A stretch of 64,000 nt of DNA from Bradysia coprophila (lineage: Eukaryota > Arthropoda > Insecta > Diptera > Sciaridae), in NCBI RefSeq assembly GCF_014529535.1, contig NW_023503464.1, forward strand, positions 787,863 through 851,862. Direction: 5' to 3'. Below, piece by piece: positions 54,428 through 64,000 of the stretch. A program made the translations under genes and the position numbers. Numbering within the stretch: position 1 is the stretch's first letter; the number at the start of each line of letters is the position of its first letter. Below the pieces are notes generated by a model. The model saw only the letters and a program-made list of their open reading frames with translations. It did not search any database and was not told the DNA's origin.

Positions 54428-56649
54428 ATGGCTAGTGCTAACGATAATTTGCTGTTACTATTCCAAAACCCAAACGAACCACTGTTCACCGAAAAGGACA
54501 ATGGAAAGACTGTCATCGAAATGCCAGCCGAATTCTATACGGATCGCTATCGTCCCTTGGGTGATGTATTATCCACACGATTCGGAGAAGATGCCACAAA
54601 CAAGGTTGTATTGAAGAAGTTGACAACGTTCCCCGATCTCTCATTCGCATCCACTTTAAGCAAAGATGGAGCATTTTCATTGTTCAATCGTATTCACAAA
54701 GAAATGGCTGGAAAATTGATCAAAATTTTCATGGATCAACCAGACGCTACCACATTGATGTCGTGTGCTGCCTATTGCAAAGATCGTGTTAATGTTGACT
54801 TGTTCCAATACTCATTGTCCGTGGCAGTTCAACATCGAGCCGATACGAAGAATATGACATTGCCATCGATTGTGGACATGTTTCCCGATAAGTTTGTGGA
54901 TCCATCTGCGTTTCCGAAGGCTAGAGAAGAAGCGTCGCTTGTACCTGACGAGAACCGACAGAACATCAAAATTCCATTGGAATTCACATCGAGCGACAAG
55001 GAAATCGAACAGAAAATGGCATATTTTCGTGAAGGTATGTGTGACGTGACGTGACAATTAATTTTAACATTCCAGATTGGTGAAAATTGTCTTCATTCTG
55101 TTTTTTAAGATATTGGAGTCAACATGCACCATTGGCACTGGCATTTGGTTTATCCCGCACTAGGCCCGGAAAATGTTGTCAGAAAAGATCGTCGAGGAGA
55201 ATTGTTCTACTACATGCATTCTCAAATCATCTACAGATACAACGTCGAAAGAATTTGTGCTCGCATGGAGAAGGTGAAACCGTTGGCTAACCTTCGGACT
55301 GAGATAAAAGAAGCCTACTTTCCGAAAATTATTCGCAGCAAACTCAATCGAGCTTTTCCACCTCGCGTTGCAAACATGACCTTGCAAGACGTGAATCGTT
55401 CGGAATTTGTTGTTGAAGTTGCCGATCTGGAACGGTGGAGAGATCGTGTCTATCAAGCTATCGACCAGAAACAAATCACTGATTCGAATGGCAAAATAGT
55501 CTCTCTGAACGGGCCAGATGGCATAGACATTTTGGGTAATATCGTTGAGTCGAGTGCGTTATCGGCGAATCCGTCGTTCTATGGCGATTTGCACAATCAA
55601 GGTCACATCCTTATCTGTTTCATTCACGATCCGGAGCAGAAGTATTTGGAAGAGTTTGGCGTAATGGGCGACGTTGCTACTGCAATGAGAGATCCGATTT
55701 TCTACCGTAAGTAGTTGTCGCTTTTTGGTCTTGATTCAACTTGTTTTTTTGAAGAAACAAATAAAAAAAGGAAAAAATTTCGAACACGAATCTAGGTTGG
55801 CATGGCTTTGTGGACACCATATTCCAGCGATACAAGAGACTTTTACCGAACTACTCGGTAGAAACTGAACTCGCCTATGCAGGAATCACAGTGTCGTCGG
55901 TAAATGTTCAGATCACCAAAGGAAAGAACGCCAGGCCCAACACTCTGTTGACATTCTGGCAACGTTCAGAAGTAGATCTCAGCACCGGTTTAGACTTTGG
56001 ACCGGAAGGAAACGTTTACGCTCAATTCACGCATCTTCAGCACGCACCATTCGAGTACAAAATTAACGTTGAAAACAACTCAAGAGCCCAGAAAATCGGA
56101 ACGTGTCGCATTTTCATGTGCCCGAAGAACGACGAACGTGGACAGCCATTTGTGAAATTCGAAGATCAACGCTTGCTGATGATCGAAATGGATCGCTTTA
56201 CCGTGTACTTAAATCCGGGCCAAAACTTAATTCGTCGTCGTTCCGACGAATCAAACATTACCATACCTTACGAAAGATCGTTCCGTAACAAACGGCCACC
56301 AAGTGATCCACTCGCAAAAGCTCAATTTTCATTCTGTGGATGTGGATGGCCCCAACACATGCTACTTCCGAAAGGATCCGAAGAAGGCACCAAATTCAAA
56401 ATATTCGTCATGATTTCCAACTTCGAAATGGATCGTGTCGCTCAGCCAGATTTGAAAAATCCGTGCAACGATGCGGCCGTGTTTTGTGGATTAAAAGATC
56501 AGAAGTATCCGGATAAAAGGAATATGGGTTTTCCATTCGATCGTCCACACAAAGCGGCTAAATTGGAAGACTTCAAAAATTTGGCAACTAACATGGCCCT
56601 TGGAGAGTGTGAGATAAAGTTCACCAATGCTATCATCAATCGACAGTAA
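54428..56649 (+). CDS. PPO: Prophenoloxidase (tyrosinase-type copper enzyme)
   Basis: Zymogen of phenoloxidase, which oxidises phenols to quinones for melanin in insect immunity and wound healing. Exons 54,428-55,034, 55,110-55,706 and 55,796-56,649 give 685 residues, the normal length. As in other insect PPOs there is no signal peptide. Activation site Arg51-Phe52 (STRFGE) is at the conserved place. Copper A ligands are His210 and His214 (MHHWHWHLVYP) and His239 (FYYMHSQI); copper B are His364 and His368 (DLHNQGH) and His404 (FYRWHGF). The thiol-ester-like motif GCGWPQHM lies near residue 583. Domains run hemocyanin N, M, C. All key residues are present and the reading is unbroken. Regulation is probably by proteolysis; whether the window's proteases take part is unknown. 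Confidence 0.98.
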
Positions 56650-56708
56650 ATTTCAAATTTTAATTCTTTCTATCTTCTTACTATGCTACCCTTTCCCATT
56701 TTATGCAA

Positions 56709-56714
56709 ATTAAA
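56709..56714 (+). terminator. PPO: Probable poly(A) signal of prophenoloxidase gene
   Basis: ATTAAA 60 bases after the stop codon; a variant hexamer, the best candidate nearby. Confidence 0.45.
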
Positions 56715-57302
56715 ATATTGTCACACTGCATTCCATTTGTTTTATCAAAATAGTTATTTATGTAACAAGAATTCAATTTAGTTACTTGGAACTCGTTCAG
56801 GAACTAAAAATTCGTTACCCAAAGTGAAGATTTTGACATATTTTTTATGAAAGAAGTGTCAACATTCTCACCAGTGAAACTTAACGAAGAGTTCCTAAAC
56901 GAGTAATTCTTCGTTAAGTTTAACTAGTGAATTGTGACAAGTCTACTTACATGGGTATGGACATTTTGATGTAAGATTAAAGAATTCAACTGCAGTGCAA
57001 TAATATGGAATAAAATCAATTCGAATTGTAATGAAAAATGGCCGAATCTCATATTAATGGACCTTAGAATTATGGCAACTTTTAAATTTCAAACAGCGAT
57101 TATTGATATATTCAGAGCTGAAAAAGTGTCTGATATTGGCGGCCTAACCAACTCATTAATGTTGCCTTTATCGTCGGCATTTGTCATTACCGTACGGACT
57201 TAGCGTTAGCATAGGTGTGTGGTATTTAGCGTTAAAAAAAATCTGACGTTCTCTATTATCTATATGGACAAAAACGCTAAATAAGAAAAACGTCTGTAAC
57301 AC
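56715..57302. other. Intergenic, no gene seen
   Basis: AT-rich. Diverged inverted phrases (ACTCGTTCAGGAACT and AGAGTTCCTAAACGAGT near 56,790 and 56,890) hint at an old MITE. No gene. Confidence 0.4.
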
Positions 57303-57724
57303 TTGTTAAGAGGCACCGACACTTTCGTGAAAAGCCTACATTAGGGCGATTTTTAAATACTGGATTTTAGTTTACTTTTGATGATATCTTTCCACCAGAA
57401 TCCTTTTTCAAAAATGTACGACCGCAATTCCGACCACGAATGTGTTAGCTTTCAACAGAAAATAGATTTGGTTGTAGCAGTTTGACCAGCTCTGAAAACA
57501 ATGAGCAGTTTATGAAAAATTCGTTAAACTGCTCACTTTTCTCAGAGCTGGTCAAACGACTACAACCAAAACTCATTTTGATTTAAAGCTAGCACATTCG
57601 TGGTCGGAATTGCGGTCGTACATTTTTCAAAAAGGATTCTGATGAAAAGATATCATCAAAAATGAAATACGAGGCACACAAATGTAGGCTACAATTTGAG
57701 CTAAGCACCGGTGCCTCTTAACAC
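57303..57724. repeat. Large palindromic MITE, TTAAGAGGCACCG ends
   Basis: About 420 bp with arms of about 200 bp: TTAAGAGGCACCG on the left and CGGTGCCTCTTAA on the right, markers AAAATGTACGACCGCAATTC and GACCAGCTCTGAAAA on both arms. Same family as 19,676-20,084. Confidence 0.8.
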
Positions 57725-57871
57725 GATAGCTTGAGTAATTCTTCGCCAATTTTTACGAATTTTGTTTTAATTGATGAAGGTTGAGATTCTTTAGATTAAG
57801 TTCGAAGATGCGCATGGTTGAAGTAGACAAGTTAAGAGAACTACGGAGGTGGATGACATCAAATTTCAGAA

Positions 57872-58165
57872 CATTGTGTGGACCCTTTGCAAATTGGTAG
57901 CCTACATTTAGGAGGAGATTATTCGTTTTTCGATGATTTCCATTTTTTTTTTTTTGAAAAAGGAAAACCATTAAAGCACGCAAAAATGGGTTAATTTTAA
58001 ATGAAAAATTGGTTTGTTAGTGATAACTCATCCCACTTGGAGAAAGAAATTTTTGCAAATTGTGTAAATTTATGTAAACTCTATGGGTTTCTCCAAATGG
58101 GTTAAAGTCTGACTCACAAACCAAACCGCTTAAATGTAGGCTACCCATTGGCAAACGGTCCATAG
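57872..58165. repeat. MITE-like element, GGTAGCCTACATTTA ends
   Basis: TGGACCCTTTGCAAATTGGT followed by AGCCTACATTTA pairs with TAAATGTAGGCT and ACCCATTGGCAAACGGTCCA; the middle has GGTTTGTTAG/CAAACCAAAC and CCACTTGGAGAAA/TTTCTCCAAATGG inversions. The TAGCCTACATTTAGG end also occurs near 28,475. Confidence 0.65.
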
Positions 58166-58167
58166 AT

Positions 58168-58652
58168 AGATGCTATTTGCACCTGGGTGCAAATAGCCAT
58201 ATAAGGACTATTTGCACCCAACTCCAACAAAATCGACGAAAATCACGCCTTTTCGGAAATTATTAGAAAAAAGTTACCGTTTAACTTCAGAAACGTGAGT
58301 GGCCTTTTCGTTACGTTTTGCGAAACGGAAAAATCCTCTCGAATTGAGCCTTTTCATTACGTTTTGTAAAAAGGAAAAAGAGTACAGTGTTAAAGTCAAA
58401 CAGAGTATTATCCGCATTCACAGATGAAAAAGCCTAATTAATAACGCAAAATAGAGTATTAGTGTTCCCATTTGTTAAAGGAAAAATAAATTTTCTGAGC
58501 TTCAAAGAAGTACTTTCGTTTGTTGATAGCAAGACTTCAAAACCGATTGTAACGTTTTTCTTATAATTTCCATAACAAAAGCAAGCGTGATTTCCGTTGG
58601 AGTTTGGTGCAAATAGTCTTTATATGGCTATTTGCACCCGGCTGCAAATAGT
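58168..58652. mobile_element. Foldback-like element, TTTGCACCCGG ends
   Basis: Arms of about 70 bp: GCACCTGGGTGCAAATAGCC, then ATATAAGGACTATTTGCACC and ACTCCAACAAAATCG...ATCACGC, with the reverse at 58,580-58,652. The interior has repeated CATTACGTTTTG and CCTTTTCGTTACG phrases. It resembles 50,229-51,352 in having self-complementary GCACCCGGnTGC ends and TTACGnnTT interiors. Confidence 0.6.
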
Positions 58653-59457
58653 CTTCGTTTAGATAAAATTTGTTAAAAATCGTCTCTTCCGCGTTGAATA
58701 TACCCAAATTTTGTCAAAAATACTTTTGGTGAAAATTAAGGAAAATATGGAAAAATCTAGGAAAATCTGTTTTTTTTTCTAAAAATAGTCACCGATAACA
58801 TTTATCGAAATGAAAGCGCAATAGAGGAGTTTTCTCTTATTTGGTCCTTAGACCTTCATTCCACAACGGCCAAAATGAAAAAGCTCTTCGGATATCACCC
58901 ATAAGGAAAGTTCGGGTCTGTCGATCGAAAATAATTTTGGAAGCACACACTAGAAAGAAACTTGCGTCACACTTCAATTTTTAAAGAATTTTCCGATTAA
59001 TCTTATCTATCAGAATTTTGATGATTTGATGACAGGGCATGTCGATGTATCTGTATCGTAAATAAATGCGATCATCCAATTCTGACCATACACAAATAGC
59101 GCACAAAAAAACTTCCGTCAATAAATCAGTAATCGACACGACCTTTATTTTACGTTACAAAAATAAAATTGAGACAATAAAATGTCACGAAATGGTCACT
59201 CTCTTCCATTTGTATACTGAACCTTAAAATTAACTCTGTTATGTGTCGTCATCACCATAAACGTTATGGACATACAATTAATCAGTTGCACATTAACAAA
59301 ATCTTACTAAAACTACAAAATTGAATGGGAAAGCACCAGCATAAGCTCCATATATAAGCTGCCGTCAGTTCCACAAAGTCGTGATCATCATCGTCATCAT
59401 CATCATAAAAATATAGTCGTAAAAAATGTCGAATGTCGCTCCATCCACGACCCACTT
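58653..59457. other. Gene-free; 3' side of sorting nexin gene
   Basis: No coding region. On the minus strand an AATAAA lies near 59,150, about 300 bases beyond the sorting nexin stop, and could end its transcript. ATCATCATCGTCATCATC (59,385-59,405) is a short microsatellite. Confidence 0.4.
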
Positions 59458-60622
59458 TCAATTCGTCTCACCACGTGGATCTAGCGCATGTATGGCTTGG
59501 GTCAGTGTTTTACCCTTCGTATTGATGCCCTTCATTTCCAAGCCATTTAGTCTCTCGGTGATGAGGGTACTATCGCGTCCACGCTGCCACCACAAATGGA
59601 CACAGGTTTGAAGCAATGGGACATACAGCACTAAAAGATCCGCGTCCGACACATGGTCGAAGCGACGCAGAGCTATTTCGGCAAATTTTTCAGCAAATGG
59701 ATGTGGGACAGGTGATGTGGTGGCGGCTGCCAACAGACGGCACAGAACCAGAAGAACGCACTTTGATCGGTCGGTGTATATCTGAAATGAGAATTTTGTG
59801 TTTGAGTATTCAATTGTTCCAAGGAAAACGTTGTGGAGACAATCACTCATCCATCTCCACCTAACACCTCGACTCACTTTGTTCAATAGACGAAAGCAAT
59901 TCTCCAAAATCGGAACAGCCTGTTCATTACGACGCTCATCCAATAACTGGCACGCTTGATCCAATTCGATTTCCTGCAAAAACGCGAGGAAATGTGCGGA
60001 TTCACGAAGTACAGTCGTCGACACAACATAGTCCAAGAATCGTTCAAACGCGTTACTCCTCTCGGCGATAAGTTCACCGGAAAAGTTGCCGATGAACGCC
60101 TTCTTCGGAAAGTCTACTTTCTGCATCAGTTGTGAGTGATCCCGTTTGAGATTTGTGTACAGCTGAAGGAAATGCGTGTACCGCCGTTCGATAACGGCAG
60201 AATTTTGTTCGGAAGCTGCTTGATCGTGGCGTATTATGATGTCGTAGACGACGAATTTTTTCACGGACGTGTTACTGCTATCGGGAGGCATAACCCGAGC
60301 ATACGGTATTTCGAAATGTATTCCATTGGTAATGGCTGGTCTCGCTGCTGGATTTTTCCAAATGTCTAATAGAGGAGAGAGAGGGAAAGAGAGAGTGAGT
60401 AAATTTGCATTGAAAAAGTCGCACATCTTTATCACTGCTTTATCAGCTGAGTATTATATCATGGTCAAGCATGTCCGGAACTATAATCCGTTCGCACGTA
60501 CCTATTACATTTCTGCCATTTGTTCGACTGCCAATTGCCAATGTCCCTTCTTCTAAACCCTCCACCGGACTATCATCGGTTTCATCAATCGATTCAGCAT
60601 TCGGATTCGATGATCGACGCAT
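59458..60622 (-). CDS. PX-domain sorting nexin, SNX20/21-like
   Basis: Peripheral endosomal protein that binds phosphoinositides. Exons 60,622-60,502, 60,365-59,878 and 59,781-59,458 give 310 residues. Residues 1-40 are acidic and probably disordered (SIDETDDSPVEGLEEG). The PX domain spans about residues 55-170: RRYTHF (101-106) and FPKK (126-129) supply the phosphate-binding basic residues, with Arg143 in IAERSNAFERFL. After it comes an all-helical region with NEQAVPILENCFRLLNK and RSKCVLLVLCRLLAAAT, like the PXB domain of SNX20/21. The last intron (59,782-59,877) is 96 bp, a multiple of three with no in-frame stop, so retention would lengthen the protein by 32 residues; standard GTGAGT and TTTCAG signals favour splicing. 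Confidence 0.85.
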
Positions 60623-61087
60623 CGTAGCTACGTACACTAATTGATAGTGAAGAAAGCACAAACACAAAATTGAAGGTGTGAATGCAAAACAACAAAAGAT
60701 TCAACTAGTTTGACTCACTAATTGCAACTGGTGAATGACGTTCGCTCTGTGTTAGTATATTGAATGTTAGAATGTTTGTTTTTCCTTGTATGATTCCGAT
60801 CTAATTAGTCATCGTTTCTTTTATGGTTTTGTTTTTAAACACAAAGACAGCGTACAGTATAAGCGCACACAAATCAGTTTCGGGTTTAAGGTTTTATTAT
60901 TTCTTGTTTGTTCTCTTTGTTTATGATGCCTATTTCGTGCGAAACGTTTGATGCGTTTGACGGAACTGATGACACATAATAACGATCAGCTGATTTGACG
61001 GACGATTCCATCGTAGCCATTACTAAATGTTCGGTTCTCCAAGCCAAATATAGCCGCAGCAATGTTTAGTTGCTGTCAAGGCTGTAT
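60623..61087. other. Upstream region of sorting nexin gene
   Basis: No coding exon was seen. It should hold the 5' UTR and promoter of the minus-strand sorting nexin gene, but I could not place a start site. Confidence 0.4.
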
Positions 61088-61363
61088 ATAGACTGTTATG
61101 ATGAGAGAGAAGGAAAGATAATTCAGACCAGTTATTTTAACTTGCCTTGGGGATCTGTCAAAATATTGAGTATTATGATCGGAGCGAGACGACCAAATTC
61201 CATTTAATTATAACTTGCCTGGGGTACTTGTCAAAGTATTTGCTTCTCTTTCATCATAAAACACTCTAAATATATAGTGGAAAAATACAATGACAAGTAC
61301 CACAAGACAAGTTAAGTATAATTAACTTGTCTTCGGTTTTTTCGCTCTGATCATAACAGGCCA
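61088..61363. repeat. MITE-like element, CTGTTATGAT ends
   Basis: CTGTTATGATGAGAG and CTCTGATCATAACAG are inverted ends about 276 bp apart, with AACTTGCCTTGGGG/ATAACTTGCCTGGGG and AACTTGTCTTCGG modules inside. These modules recur in the inverted pair at 9,971 and 11,575. Confidence 0.5.
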
Positions 61364-61941
61364 TAGAGAGAGAAGGCCGAAGATCAGTTTGCTTTGGGAG
61401 ACTTGTCATTGTATTTATTCATATGTAGAGTGTTTAAAGGGAATGTCGAGGTCAGTTAAATTAATTCGTTTGTTCTATACAAATTTTGACGTATCACCCG
61501 TCGAGACCAGTAAGAAACTGACTTTTTTTCTCTTTTACGCTCTTTAAACACTGCATAGATTGTTAAGCACGAAACGCACACTACACTCCGTTTACGTTAT
61601 AATAATGGAAAAACAGAACAGGTTTTCATTATTATTTTGAAAATGAGGACCAAAATGAAGTGACTGCGAATCGGCCTTTTGTGAGAGCGATTTTTGTATA
61701 ACTGGTCTCAGGGCTACACGCCAATACGAGCGAAGTATATTTTTCTGTTAACAGAGTCTGACTCTCAATTTTCATTCAAGAATTTTCAACAGCTGACCCC
61801 GAAACAAGTTTTTCATTTAGGCCGACCAAAAACGTCACATTCTCTCACCAGATAGAGAGTCAAAACAACTATTTCTCTCACGTTTTCTTTCATTTGTCGT
61901 TCCCAGTGACATCGATTTTCGTTCCCAGTTGTGCAGTGATA

Positions 61942-62118
61942 TCACTTTTCGTTCCCAGCTATGTCAATTTCGTAACGGAATTTGTTATAAGACAAAAACC
62001 TCTTAAAAGTGTAAGGAGGAGTGACGCAAGTTCTACTTTTTTTCATTTCAAAAGTATTGATATAAGAAAGAATAATGGTTAACGCACCGATAAGCAAAAA
62101 TTTAACTTCACAACTCAT
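61942..62118 (-). CDS. Possible small secreted protein, weak call
   Basis: From the ATG at 62,118 the frame encodes 58 residues starting MSCEVKFLLIGALTIILSYI, a plausible signal peptide, with a short polar tail holding one further cysteine. A TATTTAAA element lies upstream at about 62,240 on the same strand. There is no family match I know, the frame is also open further upstream (ATG at 62,235), and an exon break near GGTGCGTT is possible. It could be chance. Confidence 0.2.
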   Translation of the reverse strand: MSCEVKFLLIGALTIILSYINTFEMKKSRTCVTPPYTFKRFLSYNKFRYEIDIAGNEK

Positions 62119-62277
62119 TGTTGATCTTAAGAAAATTCCACGACGAATGGCTGATGATTTCGGTCTCACTGCATAACTCAACGAGTGCTCACTTCTCTCT
62201 GTAGAAAACGATCGATTTTTCACTTTTATTTTCATTCATTTTAAATACCTCAATCACTCATCTATACTTTCCTAAGG

Positions 62278-62404
62278 TAGTGTGGAGGAAATGCCCAAGG
62301 TAAATATATGGCATGGCACGGATAAATCAAGAGATGGCGTTTGTATCCAACTTTCGTGCCACCGCATATCTGATTCGGTTGTATATGACATTATCTCCAC
62401 ACTA
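62278..62404. repeat. MITE-like element, TAGTGTGGAG ends
   Basis: TAGTGTGGAGGAAATGCC and, inverted, TAGTGTGGAGATAATGTC; inner arms ATGGCATGGCACG and CGTGCCACCGCATA also pair. About 127 bp. Confidence 0.65.
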
Positions 62405-62956
62405 TAACTGGAAAATAGTTGCTCACTTTTTCAGATTTTTTAAAAAGTTGGAAAAAGTGAGAAAAGTGAGTGAGAAACATCTCTGCGACCTAAATATAAT
62501 TAGCGGTATTGATTCGGTATAGGATCACGTATTTTGAACAAGTCTTTAGGGAGTTTATTTTGTATCAGGTTCTCGGAAACATTTTCGGAAAAGAACTTAT
62601 TTGAAATGTATTATCGAAAAATCAATTTCAAATTATTGTTCCTGGGAAATTTTTACTGCTTCCACGTTTTGGAAGGTCCGAACACGTTGGAACACTTGTT
62701 AGTCCTAAGTAGAAAGACCTGACTATACTACGTTATACATAACATCCTTGAAAATGTAGAATTTTTTAAATTTACATTTACGCAGGCTAAGGACAAACTT
62801 GGTTATATGAACAACGCTCACAACCCTCACAACACTGCTACCACTTTGACAGTTCTAATCATATATCAACCTATACGTGATAGATATACGTCTTGTTAGT
62901 GTAACGAGGAATTTGTTGTGAAATAAAGTCAATTGTCGAAAATACTGCAATTCATA
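62405..62956. other. Intergenic, upstream of Nfs1
   Basis: No gene seen. The Nfs1 transcript probably starts within the last 100 bases (after TAGTGTAACGAGG near 62,898), but I see no clear core promoter element. Confidence 0.4.
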
Positions 62957-64000
62957 ATGTATCGATTCTACCGGACAATTGGTCTTATTAATGTTCCACG
63001 ACCTCAATTACTGAACTCTACGTCAATTCCACAGAAAAGCGTCAAACAACGGACCCTGTCGACAGGTTGTTTATCATTTTTCTATCGAGATTGTTCCGGG
63101 AGGTTATGTTGTTCGAGTGTAACACCATCGCAATTGAATATTTTCAGAATCGAAATTCAGTATCAAAGATGAAGTGCTTAACGGACGGCCATTGTATCTA
63201 GATGCACAGGCGACCACTCCACTGGTAAAATTACCTTTTGATAGATTTGTTCGGCCGAACGGTTTGTCAACGAAATCTTTCTGTTTTTCCCGAAAAGGAT
63301 CCTCGCGTATTGGATGCAATGTTGCCATACCTCACTTCATATTATGGAAATCCGCACTCCAGAACGCATGCCTATGGCTGGGAGTCGGAGAAGGCAATGG
63401 AGAAGGCCAGAGATCAAATAGCACATTTAATTGGTGCGGATGCAAAAGAGATTATCTTCACGTCGGGTGCGACCGAATCGAATAACATTTCCGTTAAGGG
63501 TGTTGCTAGGTATGTCTAACACTTAAAGGGCTTAGTTCTGTTAGTCCGTGTGAGACTACAACCCTTATGATCAATAGGTTCTACGGCTCTAAGAAGAAGC
63601 ATATCATCACCACGCAAACCGAACACAAATGCGTATTGGATTCATGTCGAGCACTGGAAGGGGAAGGATTTCGAGTCACATATTTACCAGTACAACAGAA
63701 TGGAATCGTCGACATGCAGACGCTCGATGAGGCTATCACACCGGAAACGTCGCTTGTATCCATAATGGCTGTGAACAATGAGATCGGTAAGGCATTCACT
63801 GTCGTCGATTCCAACCGAAATAACTTTTGAACGAAAATCCAAACAGGAGTCAAACAACCCATCTCTGACATCGGAGCACTGTGCAAATCGAAAAAGGTTT
63901 TCTTTCACACAGACGCAGCGCAAGCTATCGGCAAAATTCCCATCGATGTCAACGCAATGTCAATTGATTTGATGTCCATATCGGGCCACAAAATCTACGG
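62957..64000 (+). CDS. Nfs1: Mitochondrial cysteine desulfurase Nfs1 (5' part)
   Basis: PLP enzyme that takes sulfur from cysteine for iron-sulfur cluster assembly in mitochondria. Exons: 62,957-63,065, 63,148-63,224, 63,298-63,509, 63,578-63,786 and 63,847 to the window edge; all keep frame, though the first donor (ACAG|GTTGTT) is weak. The start [19 protein letters not shown] is basic and acid-free, a mitochondrial presequence. Then come [85 protein letters not shown] and SGHKIYG, the class V aminotransferase motifs; the lysine in the last is the cofactor-binding one. About 238 residues are present; the catalytic-cysteine loop lies beyond the edge. An upstream non-ATG extension was not used. 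Confidence 0.96.

Noticed and set aside
62933-62956. N-terminal extension of Nfs1 before 62,957
   Set aside because: It does not begin with ATG; the ATG at 62,957 gives a good mitochondrial presequence.

Overview
The window is eukaryotic nuclear DNA from an insect, most likely a nematoceran fly (a fungus gnat or relative is my guess, not proven). The basis is AT-rich intergenic DNA, small GT-AG introns, an insect prophenoloxidase, short-intron host genes, and very dense MITE-like palindromes, LTR elements and non-LTR (LINE) relics. No operon, CRISPR array or bacterial feature is present, and I recognised no tRNA or rRNA gene by eye.

Host genes, left to right: a candidate first coding exon with a signal peptide (minus, 6,000-6,099); ribosomal protein eL34 (minus, 9,074-9,715, with a TOP-type 5' UTR exon at 9,878-9,908); a Vti1-type Qb-SNARE (plus, 13,221-14,109); chymotrypsin-like serine protease A (plus, 22,647-26,326); secreted cysteine-rich protein copy 1 (minus, 26,897-29,365); its near-identical copy 2 (minus, 40,241-40,990); serine protease B (minus, 48,215-49,947); prophenoloxidase (plus, 54,428-56,649); a PX-domain sorting nexin of the SNX20/21 type (minus, 59,458-60,622); and the 5' part of the mitochondrial cysteine desulfurase Nfs1 (plus, 62,957 to the window end).

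The stretch from 22.5 to 50 kb is a duplicated accessory cluster. Its ancestral unit seems to be a convergent pair, a serine protease followed by a small secreted cysteine-rich gene. The two secreted genes are direct duplicates (coding exon 2 is 336/341 identical) and the two proteases lie in inverted orientation. The duplicated DNA was then spread apart by mobile elements: a young, whole-looking Ty3/gypsy element of the CsRn1 type (31,429-37,088), two inverted copies of a satellite-bearing repeat (24,131-25,918 and 43,216-44,907), a LINE piece and a TA-flanked MITE in the intron of copy 1, and a young gag-only copia element (45,999-47,482).

The rest is mostly non-autonomous mobile DNA: palindromic MITEs of at least ten families, a hAT-like element with subterminal decamer arrays (20,506-22,330), two foldback-like elements built on a GGCACCCGGTGCC-type palindrome, a possible Helentron/DINE-like family, relics of BEL/Pao and LINE elements, and several minisatellites. 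Prophenoloxidase and the serine proteases could act in related extracellular processes (melanisation or digestion), but nothing in the sequence shows that these particular proteases act on this prophenoloxidase.
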